Shown: positions 53,953-62,619 of the stretch, piece by piece | Numbering within the stretch: position 1 is the first letter of the stretch | Layout: each line of letters begins with the position of its first letter | From: Terriglobia bacterium | GTDB lineage: Bacteria; Acidobacteriota; Terriglobia; Versatilivoradales; Versatilivoraceae | Length of the DNA: 64,000 nt | Assembly: GCA_951813285.1 (NCBI GenBank) | Contig: OX638355.1 | Location: forward strand, 901,136-965,135 | Reading direction: 5' to 3' | The notes under the pieces: generated by a model | What the model saw: only the letters and a program-made list of their open reading frames with translations | Told to the model about the DNA's origin: nothing | The model's database searches: none | Position numbers and translations under genes: made by a program

Positions 53953-54824
53953 AGCATGTTTAGGATCACCGGTGTGACCCGCGACGCTTGCAATCGAAAT
54001 GTCACGGTTCGCCCGGACTGAATTGCGACCACAGGGCACCTGAGCGAGCCGGCCATTCCGGTTTTCCCACAGGTGGCGAGACCTGCGGTCTCTGAGAGGG
54101 GAATCGGTGCAGGAGGGGTTCCGGGGTGTTCTGGCATGCCAGGGGCCTGGAAATCGCAGCCTGCACCCGCCAAAGCTCGCGGATTCAGGGGTCAGGATAC
54201 CGTCGAACGCCATGACAGCCTCAGTGTCGTCATGGAGAAGATCGACCAATGGGAGCAGGAAAACCCGGCCTCCAAAGACCGCGAAATGATCGACGATTTC
54301 CGCCTCCGGGGGTCACGCCCGTGCCGTCATATGGGTGGCCACCTTACAAAGAGGGGGTGGCGCACGTAGGTGGTGCACGAGGTGGCGCACGATTTTGACA
54401 ATTACAAGTCTGCACTATCAGAGGGCGAAGCCCTCGCCGTTGTGGTCTAGGCTGTGCTGGGAAACCCGCATTGGACAAGGGTTGGCGCGGATTGCCCGAG
54501 TCCTCTCGGGTAAAGCGCCTTGCGGCGCCGCGACAGGGTGTCCCCGCCTTCGCACGGCGCGTCGTGGCGCCGCACGAGAGGGGGAGAAAGTGGAGGGAGC
54601 GACCCCCCTCTTTTTGCCGCTGGTGCGGCACCGGGGAGTGTTCACCGGCGCGTACAGTGGCGCGCGGTCAACCCTCCCCGGTGGGGGTCGCTCCCTCCAC
54701 AGTGATCCCTGGCGGGAAGGCCTCCAGGCGCGCTTTCGCGCTCATGGAGGATGAGTGTCTACTCCGTGTGGCTTTGTGTAGCTTTGTAACCTGCTTGTTG
54801 CTCCATGTGTTGTTCTGTGTCTTT
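53953..54824. other. Right part of the island: inverted repeat, no clear gene
   Basis: 872 bases. It begins with a short block CACAGGTGGCGAGACCTGCGG (54070-54090 region) that has a partner at 45289. Then comes the right copy of the long inverted repeat and a T-rich leader before the small RHH gene. Open frames here are not supported, though the segment coding MIDDFRLRGS is conserved between both repeat copies. Confidence 0.5.
54244..54725 (+). repeat. Right copy of the long inverted repeat
   Basis: The partner of 44222-44712 in the opposite orientation, with matching landmarks in the same order. Between the two copies lie all four defence-like genes. It ends at GGCGGGAAGG, as the left copy does. 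Confidence 0.7.
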
Positions 54825-54962
54825 ATGTTGCACCGTGTACCGCTTCATATCCGTGTCTCTCCCGAAACCCGTCAACGTCTCCGGCGCCTCCGCACCGAGC
54901 GGCACCTCAACGTCGGCGCCTGGCTGCGCGCCCTCGTTGATGAGGCCCTCGAAGAACAGTAG
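54825..54962 (+). CDS. Small ribbon-helix-helix-like protein
   Basis: A 45-residue frame starting MLHRVPLHIRVSPETRQRLR and continuing RLRTERHLNVGAWLRALVDE before a short end. The pattern of a beta strand with I-R-V-S, then two helices with the R-x-L-N-V-x-A-W-x-R-x-L turn, is that of CopG/Arc-type DNA-binding proteins. The same frame is open far upstream through the inverted repeat, but that part does not look coding. No ribosome site is clear. It could be a complete small regulator or a fragment. Confidence 0.45.
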   Translation: MLHRVPLHIRVSPETRQRLRRLRTERHLNVGAWLRALVDEALEEQ

Positions 54963-55378
54963 ACCACAGATGGCCAGAGGCCAAGAAGGGCAAGGCTGGA
55001 GGATGCTCACAACCCGATATCTCCGATCCGAACCCAGGGGCAGCCTACCACCCCGCTCGACGGTCTCGGACGAAGAGTCTCGGGGGTTGCAACATCGTAA
55101 GACCTGTCCACCAACGTCCTGAATGGTCCAGTGGATTCCCGTTCAATTAGAGGGATATAATGAGGGGATTACAATAGGACAAACCACAGTAAGTCTATTA
55201 TAATGATCAGTTACAAGTTTTCTATTGTAGTCGCCGCCTACGCGGCTCGACACCCAAACTCGATGTTTCCCATGGGCTGACGCCCACGGCTAAGTGCTGC
55301 CGCGGCTTCGCCGCTCTCAAGGAAGCCGGCGAAAGCAGCATATTCTCAGACAAGACAAGGCAAGAAATACTGACTCGG
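54963..55378. other. Right border of the island and repeat remnant
   Basis: Bases up to about 55231 are AT-richer and hold GAGGGATATAATGAGGGG and GACAAACCACAGTAAG. The reverse complement of the latter loosely resembles sequence just inside the left border (GCTGTGGCTTGCC near 42886). From 55232 the right half of the dispersed repeat resumes. No gene is seen. Confidence 0.5.
55232..55322. repeat. Right half of dispersed repeat at the island border
   Basis: Starts with the shared core CGCCGCC and continues CTACGCGGCTCGACACCC, GGGCTGACGCCCACGGCTAA and CGCGGCTTCGCCGCT. It matches the intact copy at 7380-7472. Its left half lies 12.4 kb away at 42741-42797. Confidence 0.65.
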
Positions 55379-56422
55379 CTAGGGTCCCCCTTGGCCTGCA
55401 GCCAGCATGCCGTCGATCTCCTTCTGAAGGGTTGCGGCGATGGGGGCGTCGGGGTGGTGTTGGAGGAACTGGTCCAGGTAGAACTGGGCCTGGTTGGGAT
55501 TCTTGTTGAGAAGATGTATCTTCACCAGCAGTCCGAATGAGGGCGCCGCCCTGGCGGGCGCCAGCCGGGTGGCCGTTTCCAGGTGCTGCTCGGCGGCATA
55601 GGGGCGACCTTGCTGAAAACGGGCTTCTCCCAGGGCCTGGTGGGCTTCGGCGAAGCTGGGGTCGTATTCCAGGGCCTGCCGGTATCGCTGGATGGCCTGG
55701 TCGAGCTTCCCCTGGTTGTGGTAGATGACCCCCAGATTGAAATTGGGCCGGGCCGTATTTTTCCGGAGCTCGATGGCCCTCAGGTAAGCCCGGGTGGCAT
55801 TGTCCCACTGTTCCAGCGCCTGGTAGTGCACCCCCAGGTTGTAGTGGGCCTCGAAGAATTCGGGTTGGACCCGCACGGCCTTCCGGAGGTGCCGGATGGC
55901 CTTGGCCCGGTCTCCCTTGGCGGCTGCCGCCGAGGCTTTCAGGTAGGCCCGGCCCGCTTTTCTGTCGACTTTCTTTGACTGTTCTTCGGCCTTGCGATCG
56001 GATGGGAGGGATCCGTAGGCCTTCACCGCCTCTCGAAAGGAAGCGGATTCGTTGCCCTTGAGCCGGATATCCAGGACTACCGTACGGGGTTCCTTGTAGT
56101 TCCGGATCTCCAGGGGGCGGCCGACGGAGGCGAAGTCGGGTCGTTCGATGGTGAGAAGATACTCTCCCGAGGTCAAGGAGTCGAAGCCAAAGGAGCCGTC
56201 GTACCCCACGGTCTTGAGACCAACCCGGCTGCCGTCCTCCCTGGAAAGAACCACGCTGATGTTCTGGCTGGGACGCCCGTCTTGAGTCAGGACCCGTCCA
56301 GCCACCGAATGGCGGATGGGCTCCTCCTGTCCGTCTGTCTTCTGGGCCGCGGCTGTCGCCGGCACAAGGAGGAGAAGCGCAGGCAATATGAATGGCCAGC
56401 GGCTGTGACGACGATTTCCCAT
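55379..56422 (-). CDS. Secreted TPR protein with carboxypeptidase-regulatory-like domain
   Basis: A 347-residue exported protein. The signal peptide FILPALLLLVPATAAAQ is followed by a carboxypeptidase-regulatory-like beta domain (HSVAGRVLTQDGRPSQNISV to about residue 120). Five or so TPR units follow, such as EFFEAHYNLGVHYQALEQW, then RPNFNLGVIYHNQGKLDQAI and AEAHQALGEARFQQGR. This architecture is frequent in Acidobacteria. It is probably a periplasmic or outer-membrane scaffold. It diverges from uvrA, with a 273-base gap lacking an obvious control site, and ends just outside the island border. Confidence 0.88.
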   Translation of the reverse strand: MGNRRHSRWPFILPALLLLVPATAAAQKTDGQEEPIRHSVAGRVLTQDGRPSQNISVVLSREDGSRVGLKTVGYDGSFGFDSLTSGEYLLTIERPDFASVGRPLEIRNYKEPRTVVLDIRLKGNESASFREAVKAYGSLPSDRKAEEQSKKVDRKAGRAYLKASAAAAKGDRAKAIRHLRKAVRVQPEFFEAHYNLGVHYQALEQWDNATRAYLRAIELRKNTARPNFNLGVIYHNQGKLDQAIQRYRQALEYDPSFAEAHQALGEARFQQGRPYAAEQHLETATRLAPARAAPSFGLLVKIHLLNKNPNQAQFYLDQFLQHHPDAPIAATLQKEIDGMLAAGQGGP

Positions 56423-56695
56423 TCTCCAGCTCCTTCATCTGCCCCTGAATTCAGACTGAAGCTCGCCTCTGCGGAAATTCTAGGGTGCCGCCGGCGTCAA
56501 AGTCAAAATCGCCTGTTCCGCCGGGCGCACGGAATCCCATGGCATCACTTTTCCTCCTCAACGGGGGAGTGATGGGGCGACGCTCGCGGTCGCTCCGTGC
56601 AGCCGCCTCCGGCACGTCCCTTGACGGTCATTCCCCGCCGGGTCTATGATGGCAGGTTTCGATCGAGTCCCCGTTTCATTCCTGGGTCGAGCACC

Positions 56696-59506
56696 ATGGG
56701 TCTAGACAGCATTGTCGTCCGGGGAGCCCGTCAGCACAACCTGAAAAACATCACGGTTGAGATCCCCCGCCGCCGCCTGACGGTGATCACCGGCTTGAGC
56801 GGGTCCGGCAAATCGAGTCTGGCCTTCGATACCATTTACGCCGAGGGTCAACGTCGCTACGTCGAGTCCCTGTCTGCCTATGCGCGACAGTTCCTGGATC
56901 AGATGGAACGTCCCGACGTGGATTCCATCGAGGGCCTCAGCCCGGCCATCTCGATCGAGCAGAAGACTACCAGCCGCAGTCCGCGCTCAACCGTAGGCAC
57001 CATCACCGAGGTCTACGACTATCTTCGTCTGCTTTACTCTTCCATCGGGGTCCCCCACTGCCACCGGTGCGGCCGATTGATAGCCCGGCAGTCCATTCGG
57101 CAGATTCTGGAGCGGGTTCGAGAACTTCCCGCGGGCGAACGCATCATGGTGCTGGCTCCGGTGGTGCGCGGCCGCAAGGGAGAATACCGCCAGTTCCTGG
57201 AAGACCTGGCCCGCCAGGGATTTGTCCGGGCCCGGATCGATGGCCGGCTGAGGATGCTGGATGAGGAGATCCAACTGGAGAGGCACAAGAACCATACCAT
57301 CGAGGTTGTGGTCGACCGCTTGTTGATCAAGCCCAGCATCGAGCGTCGGGTGGAGAGCGCGATTCAGACGGCCATGAAGTTGACCCCGGGCATCGTGCTG
57401 ATCGCGGTGGTGAACGGTCCGGAGCGACTCTATTCGGAGAGGCTGGCTTGCGTCGATTGCGGGATCTCCATCCCGGCGGTTGAGCCGAGGACCTTCTCCT
57501 TCAACAGTCGTTACGGAGCCTGCCCGAGCTGTTCGGGTCTGGGCACCCGTATGGAGCTGGATCCGGCCAAGATTGTTCCGGACCCATCCAGGTCGCTGCT
57601 CAACGGGGGTTTGGCCCCCTGGAGCAACAGACTGCCCGTGAGGCTGAGGCGATTTCTCAAGGGAATCGCCGTCCATTTCAAGGCGGATATGAGCCTGCCC
57701 TACCAGAGCCTGCCTTCCAAGGTGCGTGCCGGCGTCTGGAATGGTGTCGGGGACTCGGCTGCTCTGGGCGCGGGCATTCTGCAGCAGCTCAAGGAGTGGG
57801 GCTACGACCAGGAGACCCAGCCGAAGCGGCTGGCGGCCTTTCTGACTCCCAGGCCCTGCTCCGCATGCGGGGGGCGGCGACTGCGACCCGAAAGCCTGGC
57901 TGTCAAGATCGCCGAGCTGTCCATTGCGGACCTGACTGCTTTTCCCCTGGGGAAGACCCTGCAGGTGATCCGGAGCCTCAAGCTGACCCCACGGGAAGAC
58001 CGCGTCGCTGGCCGGGTGGTTCAAGAGGTGATCGACCGCGTCGAGTTCCTGTGCGCTGTAGGCCTGGAGTATCTGAGTCTCGACCGTTCCGCCTCGACCC
58101 TCTCCGGAGGCGAAGCGCAGAGAATCCGGCTGGCCACCCAGATCGGCTCCAGGCTTCGTGGAGTGCTCTACGTGCTGGACGAGCCCTCCATTGGGCTGCA
58201 CCACCGCGACAACCGGCGCCTGCTGGCCATGCTGCAGCAGCTCAGGGACCTGGGCAATACCGTGCTGGTGGTGGAGCATGACGAGGACACCATTCGGCGG
58301 GCCGATTTCGTGGTCGATCTGGGCGTGGGAGCCGGCAAGGCCGGAGGCGATCTGATTGCCAAGGGTACTGCCGCGGAGATATCGCACAATCCCCGTTCCC
58401 TCACCGGGCGTTACATTTCAGGAGACCTGGCGATTCCGGTTCCCCTCCAGCGGCGAAAGGGCGACGGCAAGGCCGTGATCGTCCGGGGAGCCCGCCAGAA
58501 CAATCTGAAGGGAATCAACGTACGGTTCCCGCTGGGCTTGTTTACGGTCGTCTCCGGAGTCTCCGGTTCCGGGAAGTCCTCTCTGGTCAATGACATCCTC
58601 TACCGCGCCCTGGCCCGGCGGCTGTACGGTTCGCTGGACGAGCCCGGCCGGCACCGGAGTATTTCCGGCGCCGCTCTGATCGACAAGGTCATCGAGATCG
58701 ACCAGCAACCCATCGGGCGGTCGCCCCGCTCGAACCCGGCCACCTATACCGGCCTGTTTACAGCCATCCGTGGCCTCTACGCCTCGCTGCCGGAATCCCG
58801 CGAGCGCGGCTACAAACCGGGCCGCTTCAGCTTTAACGTCAAGGGGGGTCGGTGTGAGGCTTGCCAGGGGGACGGGCTCAGACGCATCGAGATGAGCTTT
58901 CTCCCCGATGTCTACGTTCAGTGCGACGTTTGCCGGAGACGCCGCTACAATCGCGAGACCCTGAACGTCCGCTACAAGGGGCGCTCCATTGCCGATCTGC
59001 TGGAAAGTTCGGTGGACGAAGCGCTCGAAATCCTGGCCAATGTCCCCTCGATCCGGATGAAGCTGCAGACGTTGAGCGAGGTCGGACTGGGATACGTCCA
59101 CCTGGGACAGTCGGCGACGACCCTGTCCGGCGGAGAGGCCCAGAGGATCAAGTTGGCTCGGGAGTTGAGTCGAAGGGCGACGGGCCGGACCCTCTACATC
59201 CTGGACGAACCCACCACGGGGCTGCATTTCGAAGACGTCAAGAGGCTCCTGGAGGTGCTCCGCCGCTTGACCGATCTGGGCAACACCGTGATCGTCATCG
59301 AGCACCAGATCGACGTCATCAAGATGGCTGACTGGGTCATCGACCTGGGTCCGGAAGGTGGCGAAGAGGGCGGCCGGATCGTTGCCCAGGGGACTCCGGA
59401 GGAGGTGGCCCAGGTTCCGGACTCCCATACGGGCCAAGCGCTGGCGCCTTTGCTGGGGCTGTCCGGGCTCAAGGCGGCCGAGCCGGCCGAGGCCTACTTG
59501 CATTAG
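56696..59506 (+). CDS. uvrA: Excinuclease ABC subunit A
   Basis: UvrA is the DNA-damage-recognising ATPase of nucleotide excision repair. The frame opens 33 codons upstream, but the product starts naturally at the ATG at 56696 ([19 protein letters not shown]; 936 residues). Two ABC modules carry [20 protein letters not shown] and [16 protein letters not shown], each with its signature ([17 protein letters not shown] and [16 protein letters not shown]). Zinc-finger cysteines appear in [35 protein letters not shown] and [14 protein letters not shown]. It belongs to the chromosome, outside the island. Its family is certain. Confidence 0.97.
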   Translation: MGLDSIVVRGARQHNLKNITVEIPRRRLTVITGLSGSGKSSLAFDTIYAEGQRRYVESLSAYARQFLDQMERPDVDSIEGLSPAISIEQKTTSRSPRSTVGTITEVYDYLRLLYSSIGVPHCHRCGRLIARQSIRQILERVRELPAGERIMVLAPVVRGRKGEYRQFLEDLARQGFVRARIDGRLRMLDEEIQLERHKNHTIEVVVDRLLIKPSIERRVESAIQTAMKLTPGIVLIAVVNGPERLYSERLACVDCGISIPAVEPRTFSFNSRYGACPSCSGLGTRMELDPAKIVPDPSRSLLNGGLAPWSNRLPVRLRRFLKGIAVHFKADMSLPYQSLPSKVRAGVWNGVGDSAALGAGILQQLKEWGYDQETQPKRLAAFLTPRPCSACGGRRLRPESLAVKIAELSIADLTAFPLGKTLQVIRSLKLTPREDRVAGRVVQEVIDRVEFLCAVGLEYLSLDRSASTLSGGEAQRIRLATQIGSRLRGVLYVLDEPSIGLHHRDNRRLLAMLQQLRDLGNTVLVVEHDEDTIRRADFVVDLGVGAGKAGGDLIAKGTAAEISHNPRSLTGRYISGDLAIPVPLQRRKGDGKAVIVRGARQNNLKGINVRFPLGLFTVVSGVSGSGKSSLVNDILYRALARRLYGSLDEPGRHRSISGAALIDKVIEIDQQPIGRSPRSNPATYTGLFTAIRGLYASLPESRERGYKPGRFSFNVKGGRCEACQGDGLRRIEMSFLPDVYVQCDVCRRRRYNRETLNVRYKGRSIADLLESSVDEALEILANVPSIRMKLQTLSEVGLGYVHLGQSATTLSGGEAQRIKLARELSRRATGRTLYILDEPTTGLHFEDVKRLLEVLRRLTDLGNTVIVIEHQIDVIKMADWVIDLGPEGGEEGGRIVAQGTPEEVAQVPDSHTGQALAPLLGLSGLKAAEPAEAYLH

Positions 59507-59829
59507 AAGAGCGGGACCGTCCAGCAAGGAAAAGAGTTATCCACCAAGGGCCACGAAGAAAAGAGAAATCCACGAAGGGCCACGAAGGAACGGCAAAGGA
59601 CACGAAGAATAACTGAAAGATTCCTTTCCTGAGAGTGGTAGGGAATGAAAAACGGTAGTCCGTCATGGGGCAAAGCGGCTTCCCATCCGCCTTGACACCT
59701 CCCTGGTGGGGGAACATAATTCGCTGCCCCGTCAATCGTCCGGAGGCCGACACCTGTTTGCTCAAGCACGATCGCAGGGACGTGGCCATTCAGCCGGGCA
59801 GCACCGCCCAACGAGGATGCTAAACAGAA
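59507..59829. other. Repeat-bearing gap after uvrA
   Basis: 323 bases without a gene. The first hundred hold several units of the CCACGAAGG family. The rest shows no clear promoter or hairpin. Confidence 0.5.
59529..59612. repeat. CCACGAAGG-type dispersed repeat, copy 3
   Basis: At least three successive units of the form CCACCAAGGGCCACGAAGAA, partly degenerate, on the plus strand. Confidence 0.65.
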
Positions 59830-60771
59830 ATGGGAGTGCCTAAACTCGGACGGATCGAGCAAGTGGACATCCGCAAAATCTGGACACAAGAGGCGCGCGA
59901 CTTCACGCCTTGGCTGGCAGGAAACCTATGTTTGCTGAGCGAGGCGCTGGGGATGGAATTGAAGAACGGGGAGGTCGAAGAGCGTCTGGATAGCCTTTCC
60001 GTCGACATTCTCACGAACAATTCAACGGGCCAGACGGTCGTTATAGAAAACCAGTTGGAAGCGACCGATCACGATCATCTGGGGCGACTGCTTGTCTACG
60101 CTACTGGATGCGACGCGCGCATCGTGATATGGGTCGCGACTCGGTTCAAGGCCAAACATCTCGCTGTCATAGACTGGCTCAACGCCCGGACGGGCGAGGA
60201 GGTTGATTTCTACGGTGTTGAGGTCCGTGTCATCAAGATTGGCGATTCGCTTCCGGCTCCAGAGTTTAGTCTTGTGGTCCGTCCTAACACTTGGTCAAGG
60301 CAGATTAGGCAAGCAGCAGCGCCGGATAAATTGGGTCAGTTCTTCCAGCCGCTTATTGATAGACTGCGAGAGCATGGCCTCGGCGCCAGGCGGGTATTCG
60401 AACGGTACATTCGAGTTCCATCGGATTTCCTAACGATCAACTACTATGTGAACATGACTGGAGGAGCGAGGGCTAAGCCAGTGGCAGTTTATCTGGAAAT
60501 ATACACTGCAGACCCAGCAATCAACGAGAGAGTCTTTTCTTCTCTCGAATCGGATAAAGCGAACATTGAGGCGGAACTGGGGGAAGAGTTGGAGTGGATA
60601 CGGCAGGAAAAGCTCCAAATACTACTACGGGGCGAAGAGGCTTCGATAGACGATCCACCAGAGAGGCTCGACAAGATAAGGAATTGGTTGCTTGTACACT
60701 TGCAGAATCTGATGCAGGTTTTCCAACCTCGCCTGAAGGAGATAATAAGCCAACCACCCGAGGCGGGCTAA
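59830..60771 (+). CDS. DUF4268-type nuclease-like protein
   Basis: A 313-residue protein matching the DUF4268 style. The N-terminal 150 residues have a PD-(D/E)xK-like core: SLSVDILTNNSTGQTVVIEN followed by QLEATDHDHLGRLLVYATG, with D in VDIL and E-N-Q in the next strand. The C-terminal half bears FERYIRVPSDFLTINYYVNM and a charged helix region. The start MGVPKLGRIEQVDIRKIW fits homologues. Base use is more AT-rich than in uvrA, and a MITE-like element follows, so it may have been acquired. Proposed roles in defence or recombination are unproven. Confidence 0.82.
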   Translation: MGVPKLGRIEQVDIRKIWTQEARDFTPWLAGNLCLLSEALGMELKNGEVEERLDSLSVDILTNNSTGQTVVIENQLEATDHDHLGRLLVYATGCDARIVIWVATRFKAKHLAVIDWLNARTGEEVDFYGVEVRVIKIGDSLPAPEFSLVVRPNTWSRQIRQAAAPDKLGQFFQPLIDRLREHGLGARRVFERYIRVPSDFLTINYYVNMTGGARAKPVAVYLEIYTADPAINERVFSSLESDKANIEAELGEELEWIRQEKLQILLRGEEASIDDPPERLDKIRNWLLVHLQNLMQVFQPRLKEIISQPPEAG

Positions 60772-60790
60772 GTCCCCGCACCGGGTTGCA

Positions 60791-60899
60791 ACTGTTGCGT
60801 TTGGGAAGCTTGTCGACTTTCTCCATAAGACTAAAGGCAAAGAGTTCAAGGATATCCAAACCATTGGGAGGAGAATTCGATTCCCAGACGCAACACTAG
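60791..60899. mobile_element. MITE-like element, copy B
   Basis: A 109-bp unit homologous to 45162-45272, bounded by TGTTGCGTTTGGGAA and its near inverse TTCCCAGACGCAACA. One frame reads AFGKLVDFLHKTKGKEFKDI, then QTIGRRIRFPDATL and beyond, similar to copy A at the protein level. It lies just after the DUF4268 gene. Confidence 0.55.
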
Positions 60900-60907
60900 G
60901 AGATTTC

Positions 60908-61012
60908 ATGAGGGGAAGCACCAGCACCTTGAAGGAGTACACGGTTGAGGAGTCCCTGAAGATTCGCGAGGGGGATGGGTCGCCGGTTCGGGCCGTGGCT
61001 CTGATCGATTAG
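60908..61012 (+). pseudogene. Short coding remnant before the NIPSNAP gene
   Basis: A frame of 34 residues, MRGSTSTLKEYTVEESLKIR followed by EGDGSPVRAVALID, continues the open frame of the MITE-like element and has good codon bias. It looks like the C-terminus of a lost enzyme gene, for example an oxidoreductase, but I cannot identify it. It could equally be a tiny gene. Confidence 0.25.
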
Positions 61013-61047
61013 TTCGCTCCCCCTGCGGCCGCGAAAGGAATCCCAGG

Positions 61048-61359
61048 ATGATCTACGAACTGAGAATCTACCGCTTTCACCCGGGGCGCAAGCCCACCTT
61101 CCTGAGGTACTTCAAGGTGGCTCGCACCTTTATGGAGAAGTACGGCGTCACCTTTGTCACGGCCTGGGAAAACCTGGAACGCGAAGACGAGTTCATCTGG
61201 ATGCGTTCCTTCTCCTCCTTGAAACAGCGCCAGAAGGCCATCGACGCCTATTACGGCAGCCCGGAGTGGCTCGAGATCGTGGGCAAGATACGACCCACCA
61301 TCCGGCGGCGGGAAGTGCGCCTCATGAAGGCCCGCCCGGGCTCCGGGTTGCCTCAATAA
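61048..61359 (+). CDS. NIPSNAP-family protein
   Basis: A 103-residue ferredoxin-like-fold protein. The start MIYELRIYRFHPGRKPTFLR and the later FVTAWENLEREDEFIWMRSF are the NIPSNAP pattern. Bacterial members are small proteins of uncertain role, often beside catabolic monooxygenases. The gene precedes the luciferase-like gene by 38 bases on the same strand, so the two are likely co-transcribed. Confidence 0.85.
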   Translation: MIYELRIYRFHPGRKPTFLRYFKVARTFMEKYGVTFVTAWENLEREDEFIWMRSFSSLKQRQKAIDAYYGSPEWLEIVGKIRPTIRRREVRLMKARPGSGLPQ

Positions 61360-61397
61360 CACCTGTCCGACACTGGACCCACAGGAGGTCACGCTCA

Positions 61398-62474
61398 ATG
61401 AAGCTGGGAACATTCATGATGCCGCTCCATCCTCCGGAGAAGTCCCGGACCGAGTGCTTCGAGGAGGACGTGGAGTACGTTCTGCTGGCCGAAGCCCTGG
61501 GCTTCACCGAAGCCTGGATCGGCCAGCACCACACGCTGGCCTGGGAACCCATCCCCTCCAACGATCTATTCATCGCCCATGTCCTGCCCATCACCAGCAA
61601 GATCCGGCTGGGGACCGGGGTTTCGATCATTCCCCAGCACCACCCCGCCAACATCGCCATTCGACTGTCGATGTTGGATCACCTCTCGAAGGGGCGGCTC
61701 AATTGCGGCTTCGGTCAGGGGGGCGTGCCCACCGACTGGGAACTGTTCGACTTGCCGGACCCCCAGACCCAGGGCCTGATGACTCTCGAGGGGATCGACA
61801 TGATCCTGAAGCTCTGGCAAACGGAGGTGCCCTTCGACTTTCAAGGGAAGTTCTGGCGCATCAGGATTCAGAGCCCTAAGCAGGAATTGGGGATCGGGAC
61901 CATTCTGCAGCCCTACCAGAAGCCCCACCCTCCGATCGGCATGAGCATCGTGCGAGGAGACTCTCGGGCTGCCTTCATGGCCGGCCAACGCGGCTATCTT
62001 CCTCTCAGCACCAACCTGATACCGTGCTCCACGGCTGCTCAGCACTGGCACCACTATTGCCGGGGCGCCGAGGAGGCCGGTCAGCCGCCTCCCAGCCGCG
62101 ATCTCTGGAGAGTGTCCCGTAGCGTCTACGTGGGCGAATCCAAGGACGAAGCCTGGGATCACCTCATGAACGGCAATGTGGCCCGCTCATTCGAGTATCT
62201 CCTGGGGCTGTTGAAGTCGGCCAAGATGCTTCACCTGGCCAAGCACGACCCCGGGGTGCCCGACGAGGAGGTGACTCCCGAATATGCCGTGAAGCATCTC
62301 TGCATCATGGGCAACGTCAAGGAGTGCATTCGTCAGTTGGAGGAGGTCTGGGAGGTGACCGGAGGATTCGGGACCCTGTTGATGACCTCCAAGGATTGGG
62401 ACGACAAGGACAAGTGGCGCCGTTCCATGAAACTGCTGGCCGAGGAAGTGGTCCCGGCGCTGCCCAGTATCTGA
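61398..62474 (+). CDS. Luciferase-like (LLM class) flavin-dependent monooxygenase
   Basis: A 358-residue TIM-barrel flavoprotein. The start MKLGTFMMPLHPPEKSRTEC and EALGFTEAWIGQHHTLAWEP (the H-H motif) are typical of the bacterial luciferase family, as are IRLGTGVSIIPQHHPANIAI and LDHLSKGRLNCGFGQGGVP. Members use reduced FMN and oxygen on aldehydes, sulfonates or other organics. AGGAGG upstream of 61398 marks the ATG; an earlier frame start lies in the NIPSNAP gene. Together with NIPSNAP it forms a small catabolic pair. The substrate is unknown. Confidence 0.9.
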   Translation: MKLGTFMMPLHPPEKSRTECFEEDVEYVLLAEALGFTEAWIGQHHTLAWEPIPSNDLFIAHVLPITSKIRLGTGVSIIPQHHPANIAIRLSMLDHLSKGRLNCGFGQGGVPTDWELFDLPDPQTQGLMTLEGIDMILKLWQTEVPFDFQGKFWRIRIQSPKQELGIGTILQPYQKPHPPIGMSIVRGDSRAAFMAGQRGYLPLSTNLIPCSTAAQHWHHYCRGAEEAGQPPPSRDLWRVSRSVYVGESKDEAWDHLMNGNVARSFEYLLGLLKSAKMLHLAKHDPGVPDEEVTPEYAVKHLCIMGNVKECIRQLEEVWEVTGGFGTLLMTSKDWDDKDKWRRSMKLLAEEVVPALPSI

Positions 62475-62533
62475 GGCCAGGGCTCTCCCCTGCCCACCCG
62501 GTGAGAAATGGAGGCAGGTAGGGTTTTTGTCAA

Positions 62534-62590
62534 GTTTTTCTTCGTGGTCCTTCGTCGTTCTTCGTGTCCCGTCGTGGAGATCTCTTTTCT
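62534..62590. repeat. CCACGAAGG-type dispersed repeat, copy 4
   Basis: The reverse-complement reading gives CCACGACGGGACACGAAGAA and further units, followed by a T-rich stretch. It lies in the gap between the convergent monooxygenase and aminotransferase genes. Confidence 0.6.
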
Positions 62591-62619
62591 TTTTTTGCTT
62601 GTCGGTCTGAGGCGCCTCG

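Noticed and set aside
54471-54962. One 163-residue gene ending in the RHH motif
   Set aside because: Most of the frame lies in the inverted repeat, and its translation is Arg/Pro-rich without pattern; only the last 45 residues look like a protein.
45162-60899. The two MITE-like copies as the ends of one large mobile element
   Set aside because: The interval would include the housekeeping gene uvrA and would cross the better supported island border at 55232.
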